A stretch of DNA of 64,000 nt from Phytophthora sp. 'mugwort' (GCA_033558025.1 JAUCEF010000012.1:744001-808000); one strand, 5' to 3'; shown: positions 9,404 to 20,639, counted from the first letter of the stretch. Numbers and translations: made by a program. The notes: generated by a model not told the origin, from the sequence alone.

Positions 9404-11593
9404 CTAATACAGGAAAGCTCGAAGTGTCTCGACCTCGACCTTCCTGCGTCTATGCTGTCCAATTTCGCTCTGGGTTTCACCCATGTCATCACTGTCTCCT
9501 TCGCAAACAGCAGCATCCAGTGCTGCTACGGCTGACAAATAGTGTGTACGCATCCGAAGATAATGGACACGAGCTGCTCGTCCTGCTGCCACACGGCTTA
9601 CTCGATCAAGCGTCAATAATTGCTCGATTGCTTGCTCAATTTCACTGGCTGTAACGTGCACCGAAGGGAGTTTCACCAGCGATGCGCTATCAGTCAACCC
9701 TTGCTCGCCTCCAATACCATTCTCACCGCCTATCACATCCTTCTTCACATTAAGGTCCGTCTCCGCCTCTGGATCTTCATCTGCAGCGCCTGTATGCATA
9801 GGTCCATCGTAATCGAACGCACCAACGCGCAGACCGCAGCTATCCGGCACCCACTCCTGCATGATCGGCGTATTGTACGTCATAGTAACGGCCCCAACCG
9901 CCAAACTCTCGAGCACCGTTTCCTCGTACTTCTCTAGCTCAGGTGGGACTGGGAACAGGTGCACGCCAATTGTGTTCTTCATCCTTACAATTTCCTGAAG
10001 CGAGTTGGATTCCTCTTCACATACCAGATCCACATTAAGCTGACGCTTGGTCGGTCTCTTTGCTTGCTTCTTGGGGGTATCCAGTCCCTCCAGCCAATCT
10101 TCAGCAGCTCGTTCCGGGTCGGCCGCTGCTTCTGCTGCTTCCGCTGCTTCTGCATCATTCTCGTAGTCCTTAAGCATACTACTCAGGATACGCTGAAACG
10201 ACCCACATAACGCTAAAGACCGCTGGAAACGCACATGCAGCATAGGCCATTGGGGATGTGCCACCCACGCCGCGAGTAGTTCCTCCGTAAACTGTTCCTT
10301 CTTGTCTGAGTCACTCACCACGACGACATGCAGGAACTCGTCCCATTTCTTACGAATGTGTCGATCATAAACGTCCGGCACCGTTGTTTTGAGTAAATAA
10401 ACACCGAAATGACTTGCTGCAAGGTTAGACGTGCCCAAATCCATCAGTGACGTCCGTCCCAAAGCATTCAGCGCATTGCCACCTGTTCGTCCTCTTTGGT
10501 CACGTTTTTCCTGTCGCTCCTGGCGAAATTTCAGCATCCGTCGAAGCGCAAATTCCGTCTTGACCAGCACCAAATCCGGGAATCTCGGCGCAAACAGCGC
10601 TGGACGCATCGCACTTAAAGGAAAGATGGCTGCAAACACGCCGGCACGTGCAATCTGCGTGTCCGTGTCTCTCTCAAGTGGGCTCGTTCCCACCGCCACG
10701 TGAACTCTGCTTGCAACCTTCGAGTGGGTATTAGCAGCCACCACTTGACTTCTCGGCCACAAGAACGCCAGCTCTGTCGCTTGAGCCATGGCACTGTCAC
10801 TGCCTGTTGGTATCACTGCCAGACACGTCCACGGCAGTCTCACCTGTCCAGGCTGACGTGCTCTTGGGTTGTATTGCTGCTCGAAACGACGTTCCAGAAA
10901 CCTCAATGCCGGTGCACCAGGCTTCACGTGAGTGCTAGCAACTGCACTAGGCTGCAGTACATCCGCCGAAGCCAACAGTCTCTCCCTAAACACACACTCA
11001 TGCACTCGTAGATTGAAGGAAACAGTCTGAAACTTCCAGTAAATGATAATTTGCAGTAGCACGAGGCTGACGGAGGCGTACGTGAGCCATTGGGTGGGGT
11101 AAACCCAGTACTTGACTGGAGCTGTCGGGTCTCCTCTCCACTTCTTGACCCAGTCTTTCGGTCCCTTGAATAGCCACGAGGTCTTCCCTCTCCACTCGTC
11201 CATCTTGGACGCCGCAGCCGGGAACCTGGTGGCCCAGGCAACATGCAGCACTTGTAGCCATGTCACCAGTCGCATCCACAGGTCTTGCAGCATTTTCAAC
11301 ACGCGCTCTGCTCTTCCTGAGCTATTATTAGATCGATCTAGTAAATCTTGGTCGTCGGGCGATGATTTAGCTCCGTTTTGCTTGCCAGGACTCACTTTGC
11401 CTGGTTTTATCGGCAAGTTCGTCGCGCCATAACTCTCGCCGTCGCTGAGCGAGACCGAAGCCGACGCCGCGGACGCCAGGTCGCTCTCGTTGAGCGTGAT
11501 GCTCTCGGTGGTTGCGCTATCGCTCTCCATACCCTCGAAAAAGCTGCGCCGACGCAGGCGAGACGTCGGCGGCGGGTCCATCTCGCTCATCAT
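9404..11593 (-). CDS. Type II membrane glycosyltransferase-like protein
   Basis: A 729-aa protein read from the ATG at 11593; the longer open frame begins with GTG, so the first ATG is used. Residues 1-150 are low-complexity, Ser-rich and hydrophilic. One hydrophobic span at about 166-188 (WLTYASVSLVLLQIIIYW) fits a type II Golgi signal anchor. The luminal part contains the stretch MKNTIGVHLFPVPPE, then EETVLESLAVGAVTMTYNTP and MQEWVPDSCG near residues 560-600. That order resembles the nucleotide-sugar-binding end of GT-B glycosyltransferases (E-x7-E-like, G-A-V, then a Pro-containing turn). An acidic Ala/Glu repeat (AEAAEAAEAAADPE) lies near 485. Donor and acceptor cannot be read from sequence. 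The reading frame is unbroken and intronless, so it is likely a functional host gene beside the MULE. The family assignment is moderate. Confidence 0.6.
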   Translation of the reverse strand: MMSEMDPPPTSRLRRRSFFEGMESDSATTESITLNESDLASAASASVSLSDGESYGATNLPIKPGKVSPGKQNGAKSSPDDQDLLDRSNNSSGRAERVLKMLQDLWMRLVTWLQVLHVAWATRFPAAASKMDEWRGKTSWLFKGPKDWVKKWRGDPTAPVKYWVYPTQWLTYASVSLVLLQIIIYWKFQTVSFNLRVHECVFRERLLASADVLQPSAVASTHVKPGAPALRFLERRFEQQYNPRARQPGQVRLPWTCLAVIPTGSDSAMAQATELAFLWPRSQVVAANTHSKVASRVHVAVGTSPLERDTDTQIARAGVFAAIFPLSAMRPALFAPRFPDLVLVKTEFALRRMLKFRQERQEKRDQRGRTGGNALNALGRTSLMDLGTSNLAASHFGVYLLKTTVPDVYDRHIRKKWDEFLHVVVVSDSDKKEQFTEELLAAWVAHPQWPMLHVRFQRSLALCGSFQRILSSMLKDYENDAEAAEAAEAAADPERAAEDWLEGLDTPKKQAKRPTKRQLNVDLVCEEESNSLQEIVRMKNTIGVHLFPVPPELEKYEETVLESLAVGAVTMTYNTPIMQEWVPDSCGLRVGAFDYDGPMHTGAADEDPEAETDLNVKKDVIGGENGIGGEQGLTDSASLVKLPSVHVTASEIEQAIEQLLTLDRVSRVAAGRAARVHYLRMRTHYLSAVAALDAAVCEGDSDDMGETQSEIGQHRRRKVEVETLRAFLY

Positions 11594-11734
11594 GACTGGG
11601 TGAAACCAACTCGGAAAAGTATGCCACACAAGAGAACGTCATATTGATGTGGTACACATTAAGATGTACACAATACCGGTAAAAAAATATTGTACATTTT
11701 TTGTTACTTTCGGCTGTACAGTACTATCTCGTAC
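11594..11734. other. Short spacer upstream of the glycosyltransferase-like gene
   Basis: Holds the 5' region of the minus-strand gene and ends at the MULE left terminus. No clear core-promoter motif. Confidence 0.3.
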
Positions 11735-12092
11735 GGGTTACTTAAAGGGAAATCTTCGAAGCATCGGACTTCGGAGCATCGAAGCACAAAAAGTGCGGAC
11801 ATGTGCTGTAGTAGTGCGCCCACATTCGAGAAGCCGATGCTAACAAACGGACGATTCACGAAACAGACAACTAGAGAAGACTGCCGAGAAGACTGAGATC
11901 TCCACTTTCATTCACCCCTCCAAGCCGCACGCCCCGCGTACAACGTCGTCTCTCCACGACAGCCTCACGATCGGATCACTGTCGCCCATGTTGCAGGCCA
12001 GCCCGCCGATGACGTCGGCCAGCCCGGCCCGTGACGTCAGCCAGCTCGCCGATGTTCACCACCAGCTCGCCCGCATTCCCGGACAGCGCGCC
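11735..12092 (+). repeat. MULE left terminal inverted repeat
   Basis: Inverse of 14964-15288. The inner end is ATTCCCGGACAGCGCGCC. Inside it, and onward to about 12400, short imperfect units containing CCATGTTG and CCAGC recur every roughly 27-33 bp. Confidence 0.8.
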
Positions 12093-12480
12093 CATGCCGC
12101 TAGTCAGCTCCATGTTCACGACCAGCTTGTTTCAGACGCGGCCCACCCCTCCCCTGTTGGCATCCAGCTTGCGCATATTGAGGGCAGCCGGTCCGTGTTC
12201 CCGACCAGTCCGCCCGTGTTACCAGTCAAATCGCCCATGCTGCCGAGCAACTTGTCGGTTAGCCCACCCATGATGCTGGACATCAAGCCTGTGGTGCCGG
12301 CCAGATCCCTCATGTTGCTGCTGGACATCATGCCGACGTTGTCACTTGGCATTTTGCTGATGTTGCAGGCCAGCCCTCCAAGCTGGTGCATCATTCGAGG
12401 CTGGTGTGCAGCACAGAGCCCAGCTGAGTGCAACCGAGTTTGTCTTAATGCCACCTCCTAGAGATGCATATCGGAGCTAC
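12093..12480 (-). repeat. Imperfect short tandem units inside the MULE
   Basis: Read on the minus strand this subterminal DNA encodes a Gly/Asn/Thr/Met-rich series (GDLTGNTGGLVGNTDRL and relatives) produced by degenerate units of about 27-33 bp. Subterminal repeats are common in MULEs; I see no reason to call a gene here. Confidence 0.45.
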
Positions 12481-12817
12481 ACAGCTTCAGAGGGTGCTGT
12501 CCAACTAAAAAGTAGCGTGAGCTCAACAGCACCAAGGAGGTGATATATCAGCTATTCGCGTGCGATCACTGGGGTAAACAAAAAAACACTGGACGACTGG
12601 GGAATACAGATCGCGAAAGGCAGGACAGGCGCTCGGCTCGTATCGGCTGCCGAATGAGGATTGCACTCGTGCCAGTGGAGAAACAAACCCCGCAGGTAAA
12701 TGGAAGATCAAGTACACTCGCGATGGCAGCCACACTCACAATCACCCCACCCCCCCTCGCGTGACATCCGGGTACATGTACCTCACCGTCAGCGAGATGC
12801 AAAGCGTCTGAAAACGC

Positions 12818-14399
12818 CTGAAGTGCAAACCATAAACGGCTTAAGTTTTGCTCACATGCTGCTGGAATTCCGCCTTCTAAGTCGCTCGCCACTATACTTC
12901 ACACGAACACAAAAGGCACTCGTTACCCCCGAGATATTTCTAACAGCAAGGCAAGAGTTCGGCAGAAGCAGCTTACAACGACTGGCTCCATCGATGCACT
13001 CTTTAAGGACATCGATCAGCACGGATTTCACTATTACTACGAGATTGACGACACGAGCAAGTGTTTGCGGCGCATATTGGGGGCACATCCTGACACTCCA
13101 GATTTGGCGCGTGATTTCCTTGATATCCTGGTGTTAGATTGTACTTACAAAACGAACAAGTATAACTACCCCTTGCTGAACATCACCACACTAACGGGGA
13201 TGAACACGATTCTTCCCATCGCTCAGTGTTGGCTGCCAAGAGAGGCACAACCCGATTATACATGGGCGCTTTCGACTCTCAAGAAATTGTTGACGGGCAA
13301 TGGCATCGTGTTGCCTAGGTTGATTGTCACGGATCGTGGCCTCGCTTGTATGAACGTCACAGACGTCGTTTCCCTACCGCTTGGAAGCTAATTTGTAGAT
13401 GGCACGTCAATCGAAACGTCGAGGCACACGTTAGGAACAAATTAGGAGAAGTGGAGCTGTCCAAACCCGACGTGTTCAACAGAACAAAAGTCAACTCCTG
13501 GAAGACTAATGCCTTTCTGGATGTATACTAGTCTGCTCTTCGTGAGAATCCGAAGCGGAACTTGAAAAATGTCGAGAGATTTTGCAGGAGTTGGACAGTT
13601 CCTTGGCGAAATACCTGGCCAGCACGTGGTGGAAGTACATAGAGAAGTTAGTGAAGTGCTGGACTGACAGGTACATGCACTTCGGGTGCCTTGATACTTC
13701 GACTGTAGAAGGCACACATGCGAATATTAAGCGTTGGTTGGACTCGTCAAAGGGTAGTATCCTGACAGTATTCACCAAATTGTTGTCGTGGTGGGAAGTT
13801 GCTGCAAAAATGGTCAGTCTTGATGATCAACGTGACGAGAGTACAGTATCCTACAGACTTAGAGATCCTGTGTTTTCAAATGTTGTCAACAAAAACACTG
13901 TACATTCGCTAAATAAGACCCAACGGATATGGAAACAAGCGATTAAGCAGGTACACGGCTGCTACCGAGACGCTACCAAGAAAGCGCAGTTTAAGGAGTG
14001 CTCTGGGGCTTTAGAAGATGCCATGGTCGTCCTTGCGTTCACGAGATGATTCGTATTTATCAGTCGGACTACTCGGAGATTCTCCAGCCTCACCATTTGG
14101 ATCGCCACTGGTGGATCCGTAACAGCAGTGTAGTTGGAGACGTAAAACACATATTAGAGCCTGCAACCCGAACAAAGCATCGCCGTACATCTCTGACGCA
14201 GAAGTCTCAGCAAGCTGGATTTGGTGCGAGCAACACCCGGCGCGAGCCTTCACAGTTTGAAATTATTGCCGCTGGATCTTCCGCGTCTGAATCACTGCCA
14301 GTACGACAGGTACAAGCTGACGAGACGAGTCTAACCGACAGCTTGAGTCTCGATGCGTACCTCCCTCCGCGTTCATGGGGCTACGCCGGGTTTAGTTAA
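12818..14399 (+). pseudogene. MULE transposase, broken
   Basis: The frame open from about 12818 lacks an ATG and reads PRDISNSKARVRQKQL, then DALFKDIDQHGFHYYYEID. The catalytic core follows: ILVLDCTYKTNKYN (first Asp) and RLIVTDRGLACMN (second Asp). A frameshift near 13355 leads to FPTAWKLICRWHVNRNV, an in-frame TAG follows at 13529-13531, then WKYIEKLVKCWTDRYMHFG and TSTVEGTHANIKRWL. One more shift near 14040 leads into the C-terminal tail ending near 14399. These blocks match MULE-type DDE transposases in order. At least two frameshifts, one stop and the missing start make it inactive. Confidence 0.82.
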
Positions 14400-14619
14400 T
14401 CAACAGTACCAGCATTTGAAATCGCTCCATGCGCTGCCGTATTTTTTACGTGTTCCCGACTCATTTACTTCGTCGCCACCTTAATAGCGCTCTTGCTCTT
14501 GGCGCGGACCACATCAGGTCCTCCGAACGGCGCACCGAGTCGATCACGGTCTTTGCCTTTCCGGACTCGATCAGTTTTTTTTAGCTCCAATGGTATGCGG
14601 TGCATGGCACGTTGAAGAT

Positions 14620-14935
14620 CTGGTGCTGCGTCGCGCCGATGGGGGACTCGACCGACCACGCAGACGGTCACGAAGATCCCGGTCTGCTCCCTGAGCACCT
14701 TCTGCGCCATGTCGTTTACGACTGGGGCTCGACGCCGCAGTCCTTGATCAGGACCACAGCGTTCTCGGCCAGCGTACCGACCCCACTTCTCCGTCGAGTA
14801 CTTGATGGTCTGGTCGGCGCCTGGTGTCTCCACGTTGATGCACTCTGCAGCGGTGCCTATGGTATCAAACCACGGCAAGGCGCGCACATCATCACCAACC
14901 TTGTAGTCCTTGACGTCGCTGCCCAACACGGGCTT
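14620..14935 (-). pseudogene. Captured zinc-type alcohol dehydrogenase/quinone oxidoreductase fragment
   Basis: On the minus strand this stretch reads VLGSDVKDYKVGDDVRALP, WFDTIGTAAECINVE, GADQTIKYSTEKWG and NDMAQKVLREQTGIFVTV. These resemble the GroES-like segment (KVGD-V-ALP-F-TFGTAAEY), the cofactor-domain turn (GAD--I-Y--EKWG) and a following helix-strand of medium-chain dehydrogenases. A second frame supplies TLAENAVVLIKDCGVEPQS between them, so an indel is present. The sequence jumps directly from the GroES part to GADQT, which removes roughly 100 residues. It lies inside the MULE arms, which suggests capture of a host gene piece. Identification is by motif only. Confidence 0.55.
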
Positions 14936-14963
14936 TATGCACAGTTGCATTAGCGGGCTGACC

Positions 14964-15288
14964 GGCGCGCTGTCCGGGAATGCGGGCGAGCTGTTCGTGA
15001 ACATGGCGAGCTGGCCGGCGTCATCAGCGGGCTGGCCTGCAACATGGGCGACAGTGATCCGATCGTGAGGTTGCATCGTGGAGAGACGACGTTGTACACG
15101 CGGTGTGCGGCTTGGAGGGTTGAATGAAAGTGGAGATCTCAGTCTTCTCGGCAGTCTTCTCTAGTTGTCTGTTTCGTGAATCGTCCGTTTTGTTAGCATC
15201 GGCTTCTCGAATGTGGGCGCGCTACTACAGCACATGTCCGCACTTTTTGTGCTTCGATGCTCCGAAGGTTTCCCCGTTACTTAACCCC
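14964..15288 (-). repeat. MULE right terminal inverted repeat
   Basis: Inverse of 11735-12092, with one deletion of about 16 bases near the outer end relative to the left arm. Confidence 0.8.
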
Positions 15289-15601
15289 TCGAATCCGAGC
15301 GCCTGGATTTACAGGTTATGACTGTTTTCTTAACGTGGACCGTACACGTTAAACTAGATTATACTTTGAGTTTGTACGGACCGCTACAAACTTCAAATCA
15401 ACGAGGGGGAGGCAGTGTACCCATCGTACCCTTTCCTTCCCGCCGTTATTGCATAGATGATAAAGATCAGTCTCAGTATAATAATTCAAAGGTAACGTCA
15501 TTTCGCATATCGGATCGTGTAGGTTAGGAAACTGGCGCCACTCATTCCCTCTCACTTCCAGATTCTCCGGTTGGTACGCAGATTCTGTGCTGACACGCAA
15601 A

Positions 15602-18600
15602 ATGGCTTTCCGCGCGCGCTGGCGGGAACTCAAGCAAGCTGGATGGGACTCGAAGAAACCAACCGGCCTCTCCCGCGACTTCACGTATTTGAAAGCCCGG
15701 TAAAACGAAGAAGAATGTCCGCGGCGTCGACTATTCCGTGGGGGAGGACGCGCTGATGGAGTACCTGGACAAGATCGACATCGGTAAGAACTCGCGACGT
15801 TTCTGGTTGGCCCGTAGCTTCATCTAATCGTTTTGAGACCAAAGCAACTGGAGAAGGAGAAACACGAGAAGGAGGCTTCGGCACGCTTGGCGGCACGGCC
15901 AGTGGGAGACCACAGCAGCTCGGCAGACTCTGCTCAGGACGCCGCAGCGACCGGAGGTATAGTCACTGAGATCTGTATGTACACTTTTGTATTAAACTAA
16001 GCGTGTATGTTGCTGTTAGCATGTACAGCTGATCCAGTGAATCAGACCACAGTGTGCGCCCTCCAGCTGCTTCCTGTTGTCATTTCATCCTCGAAGAAGC
16101 GACCCCCACGCAAAGATACAGAGAAGAAGAAGCAGAAAACTTCGAAAACGTTAATGGCGAAGGCGGAAGTATACATTCGCTATTCTCTATGTTACACATT
16201 TGGCTGTGGCTAATCGTGTATTGAAGTGTGCCCTGATGCAGTTCAGGCTGACCAATGAAAACGACGGAAACCAACCATCCCCGACACCCAGTGTAAGGAC
16301 CGAAGATGTGATTCTGTGTGTTTCACCCCATTAAATGGCGTACGGCAACGGGAGTAGCGCTGACGAGGCACCTACCCGATCGCCAGGTATGAAATCGCGT
16401 ATGGTACCCGATACTTTGTTAGCCCGATCTAATCTGGTATCTATATTGATTTACTGTGTATCAGAACTACCCGTGAGTCGGCGAAACCTTGACCCAGAGT
16501 TCGTCGAAGCTGATGCAAGCAGCGACTCAGCAGATGACTCAGATGGCAACGCAACTGCAGTTACTCTGGTGTTGACGATATCGACGCCTCATTTGAGGTA
16601 GTCGAACAGGTGACCAGTGTCACTGGCGAATCTACGAATGGTTGGTACATCATGTATGTACACGTTAGTGACCACAGCTAACTTGTATGCTTCATTTTCT
16701 TATTGCTAGGAGATGTCAATAAGATTGATGGTACTGATGACCCACTGAGGTTTGCGGGGTTCGAATCCGACGCTGAGAATGACGACGGCTCTAATGATGA
16801 TTTGTCTGTAGATGACTTCGATGCTACGGACGTGCATATCCCTGTTCCACCAGACATGGTGTTTGACGAGCACTTGCTCTCTATTGTCGGCAGGATGACG
16901 AACATCACGTCGGGAAGCGTGCCAAGCACCTTCTTGAAGGAAATGGGCGGCAGCGGTTCGAAGGCCCCGACGTATACGCCTTACGACTACATGGTGGAGC
17001 CGTACGAGCAACGTGGACCGGACGCAATGGGTGAGGAATATCCAAATCTGTACAATGGCGAGTCTAGACCAACTTATAGAGCGCCGACTGCGGATACAAC
17101 CCCATCTGGAGCGTTCTTTTACTTCATGCAGCCTGACCTTTGGGAGGCGATAGCGGAAGCGTCAAACGCATATTTGAAAGCAAGATCGATGAACGAGTTG
17201 AAAGACAACATGCTAAGCAATTGGCGCGTGAGCAAAAGCACAGTGAGTTCAATAGTAAGTCGCGAGAGCGCATAAGGGTGGATATCAGACGGCACCAGAT
17301 ATTAAGGCTAGAGGCCTGTGCGTCTTTATCGGACTGTTGATGGCGCGCTGAATAGTTCCAAACAAGGAGAAGATGGCAAACCACCGGCGGACTACGGATG
17401 AAGGAGCCATTCCTCGCGGATGTTTCGGTCCGTTCATGACTCGCGATCGCTTCATGCACCTGTCCCGCAATTTACATTACAGCTCAAATAGCCACTCACG
17501 AGCTGCCAAGGATCGTGCATGGAAATAACGTCCAGTTATTGACGCCTTACAAGACCGCTTCGCTGCCGGGATCAAGCTTCCTGCCGTCATAGCATTCGAT
17601 GGAGCAATGCTCCCCTCAAGATCGGCGTTCAACCGAATGCGCATCTACATTAACGAGAAGCCCCATAAGTGGGGCACCAAGTTGTTCATTGTGTGCTGCT
17701 CCACAAGGGCGTACTGCATCTGGTATGGCGTGGGCGTGTCTTCGGACACGCCCACTTTTGTTTTTGATCGCCGAGTTCGCTAATCATGTACCTTACAGAC
17801 TAACACATGCGTTAAGTTTTATGCTACAAAAGCATCGAAGTATGTTGTGGCAAGACGAAGAGCACAGGATTGTCAAGCTCCACGACTACAAGTCAGGACC
17901 TGCAGCTGTGGTGCGCAACCTCCAGCAAGTTTTCAGCTCTTCAGCTCCTGAAAATGGTGAGATGCGACTCGTTGTAATGGATAGGTTTTACTCGTCCGTG
18001 CCGCTCTCTTTGCAGCTATTGGCTAAGGGGTTCTACAGTGTCGGGACCGTGAGGACAGACCGTCAGGGGTTCTGCACGAAACTCATTCCAAAGAAGAAAC
18101 CACCCAAGATACCAAAGAGCCGTCCAGCAAGTATTGATCGAGGGACTTTCATTGTGACGGATTCTTTGTAAGTACCGCAGATGAGACTGTTTCGCTGGTG
18201 GGATACTCGAGCCGTGCACAAGCTGAGTACACGCGGTGGCGTGCAGTTCGACCGCATCGTTCGCCGCAACAACCTGGCTGGAGAGAAGCAAGAAGATGCG
18301 TGCCCTCGCCTTGTGAAGGGCTACCAGATTACATGGGAGGCGTGGGCGTTCACGATCAGTTGCGTCTCCAACGGTAAGTGCTGCTATCTTGTATGTACAA
18401 GTTTTCAACTTTACTAATCGTGTATAATACACGTACAGGTACTCACTGCAGCTTTGTATCAAGTACAAGAAGTACTACAAGTCCCTTTTCCTTGGGCTTG
18501 TAGATTTAGCAGTTATCAACGCGCACATCGTCTACAATGCTGCTGGTGCCGTCGCTAACGTCAAAAAGATGAGTTACGTGAAGTTCATGAAGCAACTACA

Positions 18601-19256
18601 CCTCGAGCTGTGCGAGCTGCGCGAAGAAGACTGAGACTCCCTGCGCAGCAACGAAACCCTTCAAGCGGCGCCGTCAAAGCCCAACAGCAACACGAGAAGC
18701 CGTCCGTCGGCCCACCGCCCACTGCAGAACGACGAATGGCGGGCTTGCAACAATCATATAGGGAGGTAGCGGCGTATGCGTGTCTGCAATGTATGCTCTT
18801 TACTCAAGGGCACGGACAATGCCCGTGGTGGGGATTCGTCCATCTATTGCAGCAAGTGCAAGCTACCGACGGCTTCCAAGAAGCCCATATCCTGGCGGGT
18901 TTTCCTGTGGGAGAAGAAGCGGCACGTCGCTAATGATGTTCTGCTTCGACATTTGGCACAGGGCCTGGCGCAACGGAACACTGATGCCAAACAAGAGCGG
19001 GAGGAAGAGGACTATTCGTGCCCCCAGGCCTGGAGGTCGCAGAGAGAATGATGGAGGTGAAGAAGACGAGGAAGAATACGCGGAGGGTGAGCAATCAAGC
19101 GATGTGTCAGCTGCTGGGGCCCCACAGGAAAAGCGCGGGCTCGCCGTTCGGGAAGTGTCGACGACGACTGACTTGAGCAGTTGTTTTGGTCTCCGTTCAC
19201 TTTCAGTATACACAAATGTCACGCCATTCGACTTCGTTGCATCTGTTCTTGGCTAG
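15602..19256 (+). pseudogene. piggyBac-like transposase gene, intron-rich and broken
   Basis: The ATG at 15602 begins AFRARWRELKQAGWDSKKP. A 1-bp insertion near 15706 shifts the frame into VRGVDYSVGEDALMEYLDKI. Likely GT-AG introns: 15784-15844, 15975-16028, 16169-16251, 16384-16464, 16642-16710, 17723-17798 and 18374-18438. An acidic linker follows at 16700-16860. The DDE_Tnp_1_7 (piggyBac) core then appears: AVIAFDGAMLPSRSAFN (first Asp), KPHKWGTKLFIVCC, LVVMDRFYSSVPLSLQLL (second Asp), WWDTRAVHKLSTRGG and FLGLVDLAVINAHIVY (third Asp). An in-frame TAA at 18169-18171 interrupts DSL-x-VPQM. A C-terminal Cys-x2-Cys ribbon (MRVCNVCS...YCSKCK) lies near 18776. Earlier frameshifts occur around 17275-17520. 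The element ends are not certain. Confidence 0.78.
17723..17798 (+). other. Intron containing a UUCG-capped hairpin
   Basis: GTATGG at the 5' side, a CTAAT branch-like site and TTACAG at the 3' side suggest an intron. Within it, 17730-17755 forms an 11-bp perfect stem around TTCG, with C and G closing the loop, followed by TTTTGTTTTT. Confidence 0.5.
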
Positions 19257-20100
19257 CATCTATAACAACTGTGTCGGCGGCTGTGTCCGTCGTTGTATGG
19301 ATTTTATCACAGCACAATCCGCACGTCATACACGCTATCAACTCAAAACGTGTATCTGATGTGACTTCAGAGAACTGCAGCAATTGGACCATACATCCTA
19401 ACATGAGAAGCCGAGGCTGATTGGTAGCTGCTACACGCTGCTGTAGTCCGTGTTATCGCTTCACTAATCCGTCCTGCTGTTGCACTTCCCGTTCTGGACA
19501 TACAAGTACAATCAGCCGCATGTTAGTAAGCTCAATGAAAAACTACAATGTTGAGCTCATACTTTTGCTGCGTATACGAATAGAAGCAACAACGCAGATT
19601 ACCCTCTATATAGTCGCTTCCCCACGTCTCCACTGGGACTTGGTCATTTGGGGGACTTCAGCGAGTTGTTGTGATGGCAAACTGGATCTTAGGGGGCGTG
19701 GGCGGGCTTGTTCGAAAGCTAGACATTTCCCCCTTTTCGGTACGCCAGTTTCAGCTGCCTAAAGACTATTATTTTTGGTGTGACGCGACGTGCAAAGAGT
19801 GAAGCTTTTGTGTATTGACCTAAATTTGTATGTGAGACAAGAGCTTAGATATTTCGATCCTGGTCCGAAAGGGCACGGCACGGATAGGGTAAATGCCGGT
19901 TGCTATGTTTCGCAGCGCTTAAAACGTCGCCAAAATAGCTGCTAAATCTCTGTAACCAATTTGCCGCGCCATTTATATACTTATCCATGCACTTGTTAAA
20001 ATGAGGTATTGCGTGTGAGGTGGTAAATGGAAAGTAAGTGTATTGATTAGGAAGGAATCGATCGAGCAGATCGAGACCAGTAGTATTGAATGAGCCTACA
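19257..20100. other. Non-coding, nothing recognised
   Basis: Lies between the piggyBac-like gene and the heat-shock-like motifs. Open frames are short and unmatched. The right end of the piggyBac-like element may lie near 19762. Confidence 0.3.
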
Positions 20101-20102
20101 GG

Positions 20103-20157
20103 TTCTAGAACTATCGAGAACTAGCGTTCTAGAACACACTCATCGAACCTTCGCGAA
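20103..20157 (+). promoter_or_regulatory. Heat-shock-element-like cluster
   Basis: TTCTAGAA occurs at 20103-20110 and 20127-20134, with GAGAA between them. GAACCTTCGCGAA at 20145-20157 is a perfect three-unit nGAAnnTTCnnGAAn site. TATAAA lies at 20285-20290. Heat-shock factor binds such alternating GAA/TTC units; function here is inferred. Confidence 0.45.
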
Positions 20158-20639
20158 CGTCGTAGTTGCCGATCTTGACGAGGTGACTTAGAGACGAGAC
20201 AAACTACACTGCACATGCTGGTGCAGCCGCTAGAGACGAGTCAACTCGTTACACATGTTTCGCATTAAATCGTGCATGATTGAATATAAATCGTGGAGCG
20301 AACCAGCCAGTCAAACATCGAGCGACGAGAGAGAAAGAGAACAACAACCTGCCCGCAGCTCACCTACGCCATATAGTGCAATCCGGCCACGCCAGCAGTG
20401 ACGTCGTCGAGACGCTCGTCTGCTTCCTGCGACCTGGCCGTCGCTGTGTCCCCCATAGGTCTGGCAACGCCACCTTAGCTGACAGCGGCGGATAGTAAAG
20501 CAGCGATTGTAGATACAAGGATACCCCGTGAGAACAAGTACCCGCGCACGGGAAAGAGACGATGAAAAACAGTCAAGCGGCCATGCAGTCACGCTCAAGG
20601 AGGTGGTGTTCAAGCTCAACCGCATCACGCCAATCTCAA

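Larger units (their letters stand above)
11735..15288 (+). mobile_element. Mutator-like element (MULE) carrying a gene fragment
   Basis: Long inverted repeats pair 11735-12092 with 14964-15288. Outer ends are GGGTTACTTAAAGGGAAA on the left and, inverted, GGGGTTAAGTAACGGGGAAA on the right. The left arm has an extra AAGCATCGGACTTCGG near its outer end and about 25 extra bases further in. Between the arms lie a broken MULE transposase (plus) and an alcohol-dehydrogenase-like fragment (minus). The 9-11 bp target duplication usual for MULEs was not seen, so the outer limits are uncertain by a few bases or the duplication has decayed. Confidence 0.8.

Noticed and set aside
16757..16768. GGTTCGAATCC resembles the T-arm of a tRNA gene
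   Set aside because: It lies in the acidic coding part of the piggyBac-like gene (FESDAEND) and no A-box or cloverleaf surrounds it.
15524..19762. Short inverted match TTAGG...AAACTGGCG at both sides of the piggyBac-like gene as possible termini
   Set aside because: Only about 15 bases match with a gap, and no TTAA target site flanks them, so element ends are left undefined.
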